A stretch of DNA of 64,000 nucleotides from Amphritea sp. 1_MG-2023 (GCF_030547545.1 NZ_JAUOQE010000018.1:1-64000); one strand, 5' to 3'; counted from the stretch's first letter, positions 1-8,927 are shown. The notes: a model not told the origin generated them from the sequence alone. Made by a program: numbers and translations.

Positions 1-240
1 GGTGGCTGTCTCAAGCGAGGAGGCGCATTCTACACCGGACAGGCAGAGAGTCAACAGGGACAGCACGAAAAAGTGAATAATTTATGAAAAACGGCGAATT
101 CTTTAACCACGCGGCGCTATATAGCACTACTCAATAGCGCTGCTCGACTCACTTGCCGTTAGCGAAGCCCCTTAATAAGCGTAATAGCGATGCTGTTGAT
201 AAGCAGAACGGGCTTATGTAGGCTGATCGATCCCTAAAAC
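1..240. other. Intergenic left edge, no gene seen
   Basis: No open frame with family resemblance was found here. The first 60 bases look like the 5' flank of a gene lying outside the window, but no promoter could be fixed. The stretch ends at the hairpin that closes the YIP1-family transcript. Confidence 0.5.
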
Positions 241-268
241 CATAAAACCGCCTGACGGCGGTTTTATG
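241..268 (-). terminator. Terminator of the YIP1-family gene
   Basis: A perfect 12-bp stem (CATAAAACCGCC and its complement) with a TGAC loop. Read on the minus strand it lies about 40 bases after the stop of the YIP1-family gene and carries an internal U run, as in a Rho-independent terminator. It may work in both directions. Confidence 0.75.
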
Positions 269-310
269 CTTGCTTATGTTAGTGTCTAAATTGTCCAACC
301 GCGTTGATTA

Positions 311-916
311 TTAGCTACTCACGTAACTCAAAGGCACGACAGTGCTCCATAGGATCACGGTGACCGCCAACAACCCGACTAACACACATAGTCCCACCGT
401 CAGAATGGATGAAGCAAAGAAGAACGCCCTATCTTCAGGGATTTGCATTATTTCTGGAACACCAGTGAACAGCAGATAAACCGTATAAGCCACGGCCACC
501 ATGCCAACAATAACATTGAGCCACAACACAGGGTATAAGCCAACAATACCCGCCATGAACATGGGTGTCGCCGTGAAGGTTGCTAGTACCATGCATTCAT
601 CCAGACTAACCTTACCTCCATAGGTGCGTTCCATCCAATGGATAACATAGGCAATAAAGCCTACGCCAACCCACATCGCAACATAAAAAGCCACTGCCGC
701 CATCAACGCACTTTGCATTGTCAGTTTAACGAAATCCCCTCCCGTGATACTCCAGCCCACTTGCGTTGTGCCGATAAACAGAGATAACGCCGGGATGGCG
801 GCTAAAATGCTTATTTGTGCCAAGAAGCAGTGCATCATCGAGTATTGCTCTTTGCGAATATCTCGCCACTCATGCTTAGGGTCGTAGATTACACCCCACA
901 TATGCTGCAGAAACAT
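311..916 (-). CDS. YIP1-family inner-membrane protein
   Basis: This 201-residue protein has about five hydrophobic segments (roughly residues 35-55, 65-95, 108-125, 128-150, 168-195) and the layout of the bacterial Yip1 domain: a short cytosolic head with the WRDI motif, then a membrane bundle. Bacterial Yip1 proteins have no settled function. The ATG is well supported by an AGGAGG ribosome site seven bases upstream. It lies downstream of the heme A synthesis genes on the same strand, but 132 bases separate it from ctaB and a 20-bp palindrome lies between, so it may have its own control. In Pseudomonas I recall a SCO1/SenC gene at this place; none is present here. Confidence 0.7.
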   Translation of the reverse strand: MFLQHMWGVIYDPKHEWRDIRKEQYSMMHCFLAQISILAAIPALSLFIGTTQVGWSITGGDFVKLTMQSALMAAVAFYVAMWVGVGFIAYVIHWMERTYGGKVSLDECMVLATFTATPMFMAGIVGLYPVLWLNVIVGMVAVAYTVYLLFTGVPEIMQIPEDRAFFFASSILTVGLCVLVGLLAVTVILWSTVVPLSYVSS

Positions 917-1010
917 AGGTCATTCCTCCTAGGCCAAGTTTTATTATCGGCCTCATTTTAGTGTTTGAGTAACCGTGCTCTCCTTAAGGTTCCGGTTTGA
1001 TGTGTCACTA

Positions 1011-1030
1011 AAGTACTCATATGAGTACTT
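1011..1030. promoter_or_regulatory. Perfect 20-bp palindrome between ctaB and the YIP1 gene
   Basis: AAGTACTCAT is followed at once by its exact complement, giving a 10+10 palindrome about 20 bases past the ctaB stop and about 95 bases before the next start codon. It could be a dimeric repressor's operator for the YIP1-family gene, or a hairpin with an ATAT loop ending the oxidase operon; on the minus strand it is followed by only three T residues. The sequence does not decide between these. Confidence 0.4.
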
Positions 1031-1048
1031 AAAATTGATTCGTTTTAC

Positions 1049-1951
1049 TTAGTGTAGACTGATTATGTAATGATCAACCAATAACACGACAAATAACCAC
1101 ATAATATATTTCACGCTATACCAAAACATCGCCATCGGGGCGGCATGCTCTTTGGCCAAAAACACTCTCACCGCCCACTGCATAAATCTCAAATTTAATA
1201 ACGTCACGCCAATCAAGTACACCAGCCCACTCATGCCCGTCATAAATGGAAACAATGTCGTCAACACCATTAATACCGTATAGAGCAAAATCTGCAGCCT
1301 AGTATATTGCTCGCCATGGGTTACCGGCAGCATAGGCACACCTGCACGAGCATAATCCTCTTTTTTATGCAGACACAAAGCCCAAAAATGCGGCGGCGTC
1401 CAAGCAAAAATAATTAACATCAGCAGCAAACTGTCAGGCTCAATCTGTCCTGTCACAGCGACCCAACCCAGTAGCGGAGGTGCGGCGCCGGCAATACCAC
1501 CGATAACAATATTCAAGGGGGTCGCCCGCTTTAGTAGCATCGTATATATAAGCGCATAACCAATCAGAGCGCCCAATGTTAACCAAGCTGTTAATAAATT
1601 AGTCCCGATGATTAATACAGCGATACCCGAGAGAGACAAACATGATGCAAACAATAGCGCCCGAGTCTCGCTTATTTTTCCTTGCGGTAAAGGGCGACGC
1701 TGGGTTCTTGCCATCTTTGCGTCAATATTTTGATCCATAACATGATTGACTGCCGCCGCACCCGATGCCATCAGACCGATACCCAGTGTGGCACTGATAA
1801 CAATAGTAAGCGGTGGAAAACTGCTCGAGGCCAAACACATACCCACCACGGCGGTCAATAACATCACCGCAACCACTCTGGGCTTACAAAGCTCTAGATA
1901 ATCACGCCAGATAAGCGTTTCAACGATAACTCTTGGTTGACTATTATTCAT
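1049..1951 (-). CDS. ctaB: Protoheme IX farnesyltransferase (heme O synthase)
   Basis: The enzyme adds a farnesyl chain to heme b to make heme O, the first step toward heme A for the aa3 oxidase encoded in the same operon. It is a polytopic UbiA-family prenyltransferase of 300 residues, the usual length. The prenyl-diphosphate Mg-binding motif NxxxDxxxD is seen at N69, D73, D77, followed by the conserved RTxxRPLP. The gene overlaps the end of ctaA by eight bases, so the two are translationally coupled and successive enzymes of one pathway. The name cyoE is used for the same family beside bo3 oxidases; ctaB fits the aa3 context. Confidence 0.95.
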   Translation of the reverse strand: MNNSQPRVIVETLIWRDYLELCKPRVVAVMLLTAVVGMCLASSSFPPLTIVISATLGIGLMASGAAAVNHVMDQNIDAKMARTQRRPLPQGKISETRALLFASCLSLSGIAVLIIGTNLLTAWLTLGALIGYALIYTMLLKRATPLNIVIGGIAGAAPPLLGWVAVTGQIEPDSLLLMLIIFAWTPPHFWALCLHKKEDYARAGVPMLPVTHGEQYTRLQILLYTVLMVLTTLFPFMTGMSGLVYLIGVTLLNLRFMQWAVRVFLAKEHAAPMAMFWYSVKYIMWLFVVLLVDHYIISLH

Positions 1952-2948
1952 AGCGTATCTCCTCTCGGTAACAGGATTTCAGCCAGAGTAAGCAGAGCAA
2001 TAACGACACCGCGCCGACATGATGCAACCATGCCAGTAGCGTTGGTATGCCATAAATCACATTCGCGCCACCTAACCAGAGTTGTGCAATTAGCAACGCT
2101 AACAGCAAACTCGCAGGCCGCCGACTAGCTCGATGCTGTAAAGCCAATATGCCGACCAGTAATATAACGATGCTCACAACGACCGCACCGGCTCGATGCA
2201 CCATCTGAATCGCCGCTCGGGCTGACTGAGAAAGTGTGCCGCCTTGATGATTTTGATCCGCCTCTAGGTTAAAACTAAAGCCTGTGGCAAAATCTAATTC
2301 TGTACTCTGCCCTGCAATACAGCTAAACCAATGGGTGCAGGCCCACCCCGCATAATTGGCACTGGTCCAACCGCCCAGCAATATCTGCACGAACAGAATC
2401 AGCACCGCCACACGCATCAGCCCGCGGTGAGAGCTCCGGTGAGAGCTCCGATGACCTGTGTTACTCATCGCTCGAATCTTACCTGCGAGTACAATCAGCA
2501 GCGTCAAGGTTAATAAGCCGCCCAGCAGATGCCCCAAGACAATTGGCGGCAGCAGCTTTAAAGTTACCGTCCACATACCAAACACGCCCTGCAAAACCAC
2601 TAGCAACAATAAAATGAACGATAATCTAACGGGGTAACCTACCTGTCTACGACGCCGCCACGCCATAACTACCAATAACATCACCAATAATCCAAGTGTT
2701 GTTGCCATATAGCGATGCACCATTTCAATCCAACCTTTGACGGCATCAACTTCAACACCCACAAAGTTGTCTTGCGCCGCGTCAATATGCTGCTGAGAAA
2801 TAGGCGCCGTTAGTTGACCAAAACAACCGGGCCAGTCCGGGCAACCTAACCCCGCATCCATGATACGGGTCCAGCCGCCCATAAAAATAACTAATACCGT
2901 CAGCACAATCGCCACATAGCAGATTAAAAGTGGGCGGTTAGTCTTCAT
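1944..2948 (-). CDS. ctaA: Heme A synthase (COX15/CtaA family)
   Basis: This membrane enzyme oxidises the C8 methyl of heme O to the formyl group of heme A. The 334-residue protein shows the family's eight-TM plan in two four-helix halves. The GGWTRI...GLGCPDWPGCFG region lies in the first half and the second pair of heme-ligand histidines in the MVHRAGA region of the second half. The cytosolic linker between the halves holds a small in-frame duplication giving RSSHRSSHRG. The gene ends inside ctaB and starts one base after the stop of its upstream neighbour, so it is part of a tight operon. Confidence 0.95.
   Translation of the reverse strand: MKTNRPLLICYVAIVLTVLVIFMGGWTRIMDAGLGCPDWPGCFGQLTAPISQQHIDAAQDNFVGVEVDAVKGWIEMVHRYMATTLGLLVMLLVVMAWRRRRQVGYPVRLSFILLLLVVLQGVFGMWTVTLKLLPPIVLGHLLGGLLTLTLLIVLAGKIRAMSNTGHRSSHRSSHRGLMRVAVLILFVQILLGGWTSANYAGWACTHWFSCIAGQSTELDFATGFSFNLEADQNHQGGTLSQSARAAIQMVHRAGAVVVSIVILLVGILALQHRASRRPASLLLALLIAQLWLGGANVIYGIPTLLAWLHHVGAVSLLLCLLWLKSCYREEIRYE
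2426..2449. repeat. 12-bp tandem duplication inside ctaA
   Basis: The 12-base unit GGTGAGAGCTCC occurs twice in direct succession. It keeps the reading frame and adds four residues to the hydrophilic loop between the two halves of CtaA. Confidence 0.85.
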
Positions 2949-2949
2949 C

Positions 2950-3408
2950 TCATCCCACCTTCGATATCCGCAATAAACGCTTTAGGTCTTTAATAATGGC
3001 TTGAGGAGGCAGCGATAAGCTGTAGCGAGTCACCATAAAACCGAGTGGATCTGCCAATAATAGACCTGCACCTAAGTCACGAGATTCAATTCGCTGCCAA
3101 TGTAATCGATCACTATCTTTACCCAATGAGGTCTGCAAGCTAGGTAGCACCTCTTGCCAGCGACGACACTCATCAGCGCAATCTTTATCGACTAACAGAA
3201 TTAACTGCCAGCTTCCCTCGATTGTCGCTCCCGACTCCACAACGAGCACATCATTAAGCTTCACGCCCGGAGAGTACAGTTCGCCTCTGGTAATCTGCTG
3301 CACGGGACGCCAGTCTGAATAATAAGCCAGTGATGCACCGATTAAGGGGATGAACGCCACCGCCCACACTAACCAAAAGACCGTTCGCGGATAACCTTTG
3401 CTATTCAT
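2950..3408 (-). CDS. Membrane-anchored CxxxC protein of the cytochrome oxidase operon
   Basis: A 152-residue protein with one N-terminal membrane anchor (about residues 10-30) and a periplasmic domain that holds a CxxxC pair (C77, C81) after a strand-like LILLVDK segment. That arrangement recalls the thioredoxin fold of SCO-type copper chaperones, but overall similarity is weak and the family function is unknown to me. An unnamed gene sits at the same place in the Pseudomonas coxBA cluster. A frame open further upstream would overlap SURF1 by 75 bases; I chose the ATG at 3408 because it forms an ATGA overlap with the SURF1 stop. An accessory role in Cu or heme insertion is inference. Confidence 0.75.
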   Translation of the reverse strand: MNSKGYPRTVFWLVWAVAFIPLIGASLAYYSDWRPVQQITRGELYSPGVKLNDVLVVESGATIEGSWQLILLVDKDCADECRRWQEVLPSLQTSLGKDSDRLHWQRIESRDLGAGLLLADPLGFMVTRYSLSLPPQAIIKDLKRLLRISKVG

Positions 3409-4124
3409 AGCCTCTCCCGTCTTTGCTGCCAGATCAACCAACCACATCCAACCATTAACACCATGGCCAAACCAAACCATTGCACCGCATAACCTATATG
3501 CCGTTGCGGTGACATTCTTACCACCGGCCAGCCGACACTTAGCTGTGGTAACAACGGTTTATCAATACGCATAATGGCTGGATATAAGTTTGGATGTCGA
3601 GCACTTAACCTTGCCATATCCAACTGCTGAATCCTCACATGGCCAGCGTCTTGCCAATCATCCGAGTGAAGTTGAACCGCTGGCAGAGGCGTTATCAATC
3701 GGCCTACGATCTCCTGAGGTCCATCAGGTAATTCAATCGCCGGTAATTGATCTCGATACTGACTGCCTTTAATCCAGCCTAAATTAATCAACACGAGTGG
3801 CGTCTCCCTCTGCTCTGCTTTATCGATACGAAAGACAACCACTACCTCATACCCAACTTGCCCCTCTCGCGTTCTATTATCTAAAAGATAGATCACATCG
3901 GTTAGAAAGTAGCCCGCTAATTTCACCCCAACGGCTTCAGCATGATCGGGGTTAGGCAGCACCGTCAGATCAATATGGGCTCGATTCCACTGCTCGAGTA
4001 ACTGCTGTTTTTCTTTCGCACGCTGCAACTGCCACCCACCTAGCCATAGCAATAATGCAATCAATAACAAGGCAAGAATAATCATTAACCACTTGCTAAG
4101 CGGTATGCGCTGAACTTTACTCAA
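3405..4124 (-). CDS. SURF1-family cytochrome oxidase assembly protein
   Basis: SURF1 proteins assist insertion of heme a into subunit I of aa3 oxidases. This one has 239 residues with the typical two terminal membrane helices (about 13-30 and 213-232) and a periplasmic domain between them. Conserved family features visible are LGGWQLQRAKEK near the start, the LxNLGW segment and the closing GYAVQWFGLA helix. The start has no strong competitor. The gene is the first of the ATGA- and overlap-linked SURF1-CxxxC-ctaA-ctaB run, separated from ctaE by the opposite-strand DUF2909-type gene. Confidence 0.92.
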   Translation of the reverse strand: MSKVQRIPLSKWLMIILALLLIALLLWLGGWQLQRAKEKQQLLEQWNRAHIDLTVLPNPDHAEAVGVKLAGYFLTDVIYLLDNRTREGQVGYEVVVVFRIDKAEQRETPLVLINLGWIKGSQYRDQLPAIELPDGPQEIVGRLITPLPAVQLHSDDWQDAGHVRIQQLDMARLSARHPNLYPAIMRIDKPLLPQLSVGWPVVRMSPQRHIGYAVQWFGLAMVLMVGCGWLIWQQRRERL

Positions 4125-4180
4125 TAAGACCTTGCTCCACGTTACGTCTCGCTTGATTCAACCATGCAAGAGTATTGATT

Positions 4181-4423
4181 ATGTTTAAGATCCTGATTGT
4201 TATTATTTTTATTCTCATCATTATTAGCCTCTTTACGGCTATGTATTTTTTGTTCAAAGATCAGAGTCGTTCTCAACGCACCTTGAAATCCTTGCTTTTA
4301 CGCGTTGTCTTAGCGGCCTTGCTACTGCTGATGATTTCAATCGGCTTCTACAGTGGAGAGCTTTTACTGAGAACCCCTTTCCCAGTGAATGCCGCATCAC
4401 ATCAGATAGACAAACAGGAATAA
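4181..4423 (+). CDS. DUF2909-type twin-transmembrane protein
   Basis: An 80-residue protein made of two hydrophobic helices (about 3-25 and 42-62) joined by a basic turn (KDQSRSQRTLKS). This is the layout of the twin-transmembrane family (DUF2909) that accompanies aa3 oxidase genes in Pseudomonas and relatives; its function is unknown. The frame also opens at a TTG six bases earlier, but the ATG at 4181 has an AAGAG ribosome site eight bases upstream. It is the only plus-strand gene inside the oxidase block, and its last 27 bases overlap the 3' end of ctaE head-on. Confidence 0.75.
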   Translation: MFKILIVIIFILIIISLFTAMYFLFKDQSRSQRTLKSLLLRVVLAALLLLMISIGFYSGELLLRTPFPVNAASHQIDKQE

Positions 4424-5281
4424 CCCTAGCCAAACAACATCAACAAAGTGCCAATACCATGTAACCGCCTCGAAGCCAAAATGGTTATCCGGGGAAAAAT
4501 GTCCTCGTATGACGCGTAATAGAATCACCATTAACATCAGTGTACCGAGGGTGACATGCACGCCATGAAAACCCGTCAGAATAAAAAAAGTGGCACCATA
4601 GATACCAGCCTGCAGCGTTAAACCCAACGTTTGATACGCTTCAGCGTACTCCATTGTCTGAAAGACAATAAATACTGAGCCTAGAACGATAGTAAGCGCC
4701 AACCACAGAACGACTTGTGGACGGCGATTCTGCTTTAAGCGGTAATGCGCTAATGTGACCGTTACACTGGAACTTAGCAGTAACAGCGTATTAATAAGAG
4801 GCAGATGCAGTGGATCAATAACCCCCGAAGGACCAGGATAAGCGGCCATATCTGGAGTCTTCATCAACGGCCAAGAGGCTTCAAACCCCTGCCATAACAT
4901 ATTAGCTACGCCCTTTTCCCCTTCGCCGCCCAGCCAAGGAACCGATAAATTTCTGACATAAAAAAGCGCCCCAAAAAAAGCGGCGAAAAACATAATTTCT
5001 GAAAAGATAAACCAACTCATTCCCCAACGAAATGAGCGATCCATTTGAACTGAATAAAGCCCTCTGCGACTCTCATCGATCACATGACTGAACCAGCCAG
5101 TCATAATTAGCCCCATGCACAGTAGCCCTCCGATCAAGAGGCTTAATCCCAGCGCAGTATCCGATTTAGCGCTCAGCGCATTCATCAATGCTCCAGCGCC
5201 ATATGCCATTAAAAAAAGCGCGATCGAAGCAAAAATTGGCCAGCGACTTTGCGCCGGCACATAATAAGTTTGATGACTCAT
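4397..5281 (-). CDS. ctaE: Cytochrome c oxidase subunit III
   Basis: The 294-residue protein is the seven-helix subunit III of the aa3 oxidase, which stabilises subunit I and its proton uptake path. Seen in the sequence are the SEIMFFAAFF segment, the FHGVHVTLG segment and the C-terminal WYWHFVDVVWLGLF motif, all hallmarks of COX3. The start overlaps the ctaG stop by four bases. Its 3' end overlaps the convergent DUF2909-type gene by 27 bases. Confidence 0.96.
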   Translation of the reverse strand: MSHQTYYVPAQSRWPIFASIALFLMAYGAGALMNALSAKSDTALGLSLLIGGLLCMGLIMTGWFSHVIDESRRGLYSVQMDRSFRWGMSWFIFSEIMFFAAFFGALFYVRNLSVPWLGGEGEKGVANMLWQGFEASWPLMKTPDMAAYPGPSGVIDPLHLPLINTLLLLSSSVTVTLAHYRLKQNRRPQVVLWLALTIVLGSVFIVFQTMEYAEAYQTLGLTLQAGIYGATFFILTGFHGVHVTLGTLMLMVILLRVIRGHFSPDNHFGFEAVTWYWHFVDVVWLGLFLFVYLM

Positions 5282-5859
5282 AGGGCACTCCTTGTTGCTG
5301 AATTCACAACATCATTAGCCGGCCTAAGCTCAGGGGTGATATCAAACAAGGTATAGGAAAGTGTGATGGTTTGGATGTAGTCCGGCAACTCGTCATCCAC
5401 CATAAACACCAGAGGCATCTCCTGCTCTTCACCTGCCCCCAATGGTTGCTGTTCAAAGCAGAAACAATTGACTTTATGCAGATATTTAGCCGCGGCAGAT
5501 GGCGCCACACTGGGTATCGCCTGCGCGACCATAGGTCTATTGGTTGGATTAACAGCCATAAAGGCTGTCTGTGTCATTTCACCGGGATGAACCGATATTT
5601 CAGACCTTGCAGGACGTAACGTCCAAGGCATCGCCTCATTATTCACGGCAAGAAACTGTACTCGAACCTGACGCTGCTGATTAATTGGATACGCCTGCGT
5701 CAACGCTCCGGTATTCTGCAACTTGCCATTTAAGCCAGTAATATCGCAAAACACGTCATATAACGGCACCAATAGAAAACCAAAACCGAACATCAGCACC
5801 GTACTGACTAGCAGCTTAACGAGTAGAGAGCGATTGCGTTGTTGTCGTAGATTCATCAT
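5278..5859 (-). CDS. ctaG: Cytochrome c oxidase assembly protein CtaG (Cox11 type)
   Basis: Cox11/CtaG proteins deliver copper to the CuB site of subunit I. This 193-residue copy has one N-terminal membrane anchor (about 12-32) and a periplasmic immunoglobulin-like domain with the copper-binding CFCF motif (C132, C134) plus the third conserved cysteine near the membrane (C38). The first two codons are both ATG; either could start. Both ends overlap neighbours by four bases (ctaD upstream, ctaE downstream), so translation is coupled to subunit I, its client. Confidence 0.95.
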   Translation of the reverse strand: MMNLRQQRNRSLLVKLLVSTVLMFGFGFLLVPLYDVFCDITGLNGKLQNTGALTQAYPINQQRQVRVQFLAVNNEAMPWTLRPARSEISVHPGEMTQTAFMAVNPTNRPMVAQAIPSVAPSAAAKYLHKVNCFCFEQQPLGAGEEQEMPLVFMVDDELPDYIQTITLSYTLFDITPELRPANDVVNSATRSAL

Positions 5860-7469
5860 TCACCTCGATGGCCATCCTTATAGGGATGACTGAAAATCGG
5901 CGGTTCAATAAATGAGTGATATGGCGGCGGCGATGACAGCGTCCATTCAAGTCCATGACTACCTTCCCAAACCTCATTACTGGCTTTTTTACCGGAGCGA
6001 ATACAACAAACAACATTATAAACAAACAGTAGTTGAGACAGACCAAACAGGAAGGCACCCAACGTCGCCACCATATTAAAGTCGGCAAATTGCAGAGCAT
6101 AATCAGGAATTCTTCGCGGCATACCCGCCAAGCCAAGAAAATGCATGGGGAAAAAAGTGACATTAACGCCGATAAAAGAAAGCCAAAAGTGCAACTTGCC
6201 CATCGTTTCGTTGTACATATTCCCCGTCCATTTAGGCAGCCAATAATAGGCCGCAGCCATAATCGAGAACACGGAACCGGGTACCAGTACATAATGGAAA
6301 TGCGCGACGACAAAATAGGTATCATGATATTGAAAATCCGCCGGCGCGATTGACAACATGAGTCCCGAAAAACCACCGATAGTGAACAGCACCACAAATG
6401 CCAACGCAAACAACATGGGTGTTTCAAAGGTCATCGAGCCACGAAACATCGTCGCCACCCAATTAAATATTTTCACTCCAGTCGGCACTGCTATTAGCAT
6501 CGTGGTGTACATAAAAAACAGCTCACCAGCTAAAGGCATACCCACAGCAAACATATGGTGTGCCCAAACAATAAACGAGAGCAACGCAATTGAGGCGGTG
6601 GCATACACCATGGAGGTATAACCAAACAATCGTTTACGAGCAAAAGTAGGGATGATTTCTGACACCACCCCGAAGGCGGGCAAGATCATGATATAGACCT
6701 CAGGATGCCCAAAGAACCAAAACACATGCTGAAATAACACCGGATCGCCACCGCCGGCGGCATCGAAGAAGCTCGTACCAAAATGAATATCCATTAACAT
6801 CATGGTCACCACGCCCGCCAATACTGGCATGACGGCGATCAATAAAAAAGCCGTAATCAGCCAGGTCCAGACGAATAACGGCATATCCATCAATTTCATG
6901 CCGGGGGTACGCATATTAAGAATGGTCGCAATCACATTGATCGCACCCATAATGGAGCTGATACCCATCATATGCACAGCGAAAATAAAAAAGGTCACGC
7001 TAGGCGGGGCATAAGTCGTCGACAGCGGGGCGTAAAAAGTCCAACCAAAATTAGGTCCGCCCCCCTCCATCAACAATGTTGATAGCATCATCGCGAAGGC
7101 AAACGGTAAGATCCAAAAGCTCCAATTATTCATCCGCGGCAAGGCCATATCCGGCGCGCCAATCATGATTGGAATTAACCAATTCGCTAAGCCGACAAAA
7201 GCAGGCATCACCGCACCAAACACCATAATCAAGCCGTGTGAGGTGGTCATCTGATTAAAGAACTCTGGCCTTATCAGCTGTAAACCCGGTTGAAACAGTT
7301 CAGCCCGAATCGTTAACGCCATGCAACCGCCAACAAAGAACATGGTCAGACTAAATAACAGATAAAGTGTACCGATATCTTTATGATTGGTGGTAAAAAG
7401 CCAGCGAGTAAGCCCCTTTGCTGGGCCATGATGTCCCGCACTGTGAACCACCTGTTCTACGTTACCCAT
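5856..7469 (-). CDS. ctaD: Cytochrome c oxidase subunit I (aa3 type)
   Basis: This is the catalytic subunit that reduces O2 to water at the heme a3-CuB centre and pumps protons. The 537-residue protein shows all metal ligands: H78 and H392 for heme a, H390 for heme a3, and H255, H304, H305 for CuB, with Y259 in the GHPEVY motif placed to form the His-Tyr crosslink. The VVAHFHYVL and WAHHMFAVG motifs are intact. The E in HPEVY marks it as an A-type heme-copper oxidase. The gene starts four bases after ctaC ends. Confidence 0.98.
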   Translation of the reverse strand: MGNVEQVVHSAGHHGPAKGLTRWLFTTNHKDIGTLYLLFSLTMFFVGGCMALTIRAELFQPGLQLIRPEFFNQMTTSHGLIMVFGAVMPAFVGLANWLIPIMIGAPDMALPRMNNWSFWILPFAFAMMLSTLLMEGGGPNFGWTFYAPLSTTYAPPSVTFFIFAVHMMGISSIMGAINVIATILNMRTPGMKLMDMPLFVWTWLITAFLLIAVMPVLAGVVTMMLMDIHFGTSFFDAAGGGDPVLFQHVFWFFGHPEVYIMILPAFGVVSEIIPTFARKRLFGYTSMVYATASIALLSFIVWAHHMFAVGMPLAGELFFMYTTMLIAVPTGVKIFNWVATMFRGSMTFETPMLFALAFVVLFTIGGFSGLMLSIAPADFQYHDTYFVVAHFHYVLVPGSVFSIMAAAYYWLPKWTGNMYNETMGKLHFWLSFIGVNVTFFPMHFLGLAGMPRRIPDYALQFADFNMVATLGAFLFGLSQLLFVYNVVCCIRSGKKASNEVWEGSHGLEWTLSSPPPYHSFIEPPIFSHPYKDGHRGE

Positions 7470-7473
7470 CAGC

Positions 7474-8586
7474 CTACTCCTTCAACAATGCATTGATTTG
7501 TTGAACTGTCACGCTACCGCCCTGATTACCCCAAGCATTACGCTCGTAGGTGATAACCGATGCCAAGTCCACCACACTCAACTGTTCGCCAAATGCCTGC
7601 ATTGCAGTGCCGGATCGCCCAAACAGAACCACATTGATGTGTTCAGCCGCATCGCCTGTCATCAGTTTGCTACCCACTAACCCGGGAAAAACACCCGGAA
7701 TGCCCTGCCCTTCAGGCTGATGACAAGCGGCACAGCGGGCTTTGTAAACCTGCTCTCCCTGCGCCATTAACTCTGCCTGACTCATCTGACGCTGAGCCGA
7801 CTGCTGCTCTGCAACTTTCAAGTTAGCCTGTTCGGCAAGCCATAACTGATAATCTGCTGGCGATTTAACCTCAACCACAATCGGCATAAAGCCATGATCT
7901 CGACCACACAATTCAGCACACTGCCCCCGATAAATGCCCGGCTCATCCACCAATGTCCAAGATTCATTGATGAATCCCGGAATTGCATCCTTTTTCACCG
8001 CTAACGCAGGCACCCACCAAGAGTGAATCACATCGTTTGATGTCAGCAGAAAACGCACCTTTTTACCCGCCGGAATGACTAATGGTTTATCCACTTCCAA
8101 TAAATAATGTTCGCTTTTGGCTTGCTGATTATTAATCTGCTCTTGAGGGGTCGTCAGTGAACTAAAAAAGTCGATATCTTGATTAAGATATTTATAGCGC
8201 CACTTCCATTGATAACCGGTAATCTGAATATCAAGATCGGCGTTATTCTTGTCATACATCTGAATAAGCGTGGTACTGGCAGGGACGGCCATCGACACCA
8301 AAATGACCACCGGAATGATGGTCCAGATAATTTCGACCCAAGTACTTTCATGGAAGTGCGCCGCTTTAGCGCCGCGGGATTTACGATGCCAAATGATCGA
8401 CCAAAACATAATGCCGAACACCACCACCGCGATGGCGACACAAATGTAAAAGATGATCATATGCAGGTCATAGACAGAGCGACTGATATCCGTCGCCCCT
8501 TCAATCAAATTAACCTGCCACTCTGCTGACACTAACGGCACATAACATACACTCGTCAACAGCAGCACTCTGTCGATACGTATCAT
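7474..8586 (-). CDS. ctaC: Cytochrome c oxidase subunit II with fused cytochrome c domain
   Basis: Subunit II takes electrons from cytochrome c through its CuA centre. After a signal peptide (about residues 1-22) come two membrane helices (40-65, 85-108), then the CuA domain with H188, C223, E225, C227, H231 and M234. The C-terminal 90 residues form a cytochrome c domain with CAACH (C285-H289) and a likely axial M329. I took the ATG at 8586, which has an AAGGAGG ribosome site seven bases upstream; the frame is open to an earlier ATG with poorer context and no signal peptide directly behind it. It is the first gene of the oxidase operon. Confidence 0.96.
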   Translation of the reverse strand: MIRIDRVLLLTSVCYVPLVSAEWQVNLIEGATDISRSVYDLHMIIFYICVAIAVVVFGIMFWSIIWHRKSRGAKAAHFHESTWVEIIWTIIPVVILVSMAVPASTTLIQMYDKNNADLDIQITGYQWKWRYKYLNQDIDFFSSLTTPQEQINNQQAKSEHYLLEVDKPLVIPAGKKVRFLLTSNDVIHSWWVPALAVKKDAIPGFINESWTLVDEPGIYRGQCAELCGRDHGFMPIVVEVKSPADYQLWLAEQANLKVAEQQSAQRQMSQAELMAQGEQVYKARCAACHQPEGQGIPGVFPGLVGSKLMTGDAAEHINVVLFGRSGTAMQAFGEQLSVVDLASVITYERNAWGNQGGSVTVQQINALLKE

Positions 8587-8927
8587 TCCTAAGCCTCCTT
8601 GCCGTCGAGTATTCAACAGCAATAAACCAAGCCTATCAATGATCCCTGTTATGCGATTCCGTTATCCGAGTTGATCACTTGGTTATCAGCCAGTATAGCA
8701 GTAGATTTGAAAGTGCAAGAAAAAAGCCCCTCTGTCAGAGTATCTGCAACGCCCCCGATATCGCATTCAAATTCATCAAAAATCAATATTTAGAACATAA
8801 CTTATCGATACAGTATCGAGACCCTAGCACACCACTGCTTAGCGAACTAACCACATAGCTATTCAAAGATGATGCTAAAAAGCGGTACTTAAGAGCCGAT
8901 CAACCGCGCATATCCAGACGATAAGAT
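8587..8927. other. Upstream region of the oxidase operon
   Basis: No gene was recognised in these 341 bases. They must hold the ctaC promoter, which I could not place with confidence. One perfect 15-base palindrome (TCGATAC-A-GTATCGA, 8805-8819) lies about 220 bases upstream of ctaC and could be an operator. Confidence 0.5.

Noticed and set aside
8805-8819. 15-base palindrome upstream of ctaC as a defined operator
   Set aside because: No known regulator consensus fits, and it lies about 220 bases from the start, so it is only mentioned in the intergenic entry.
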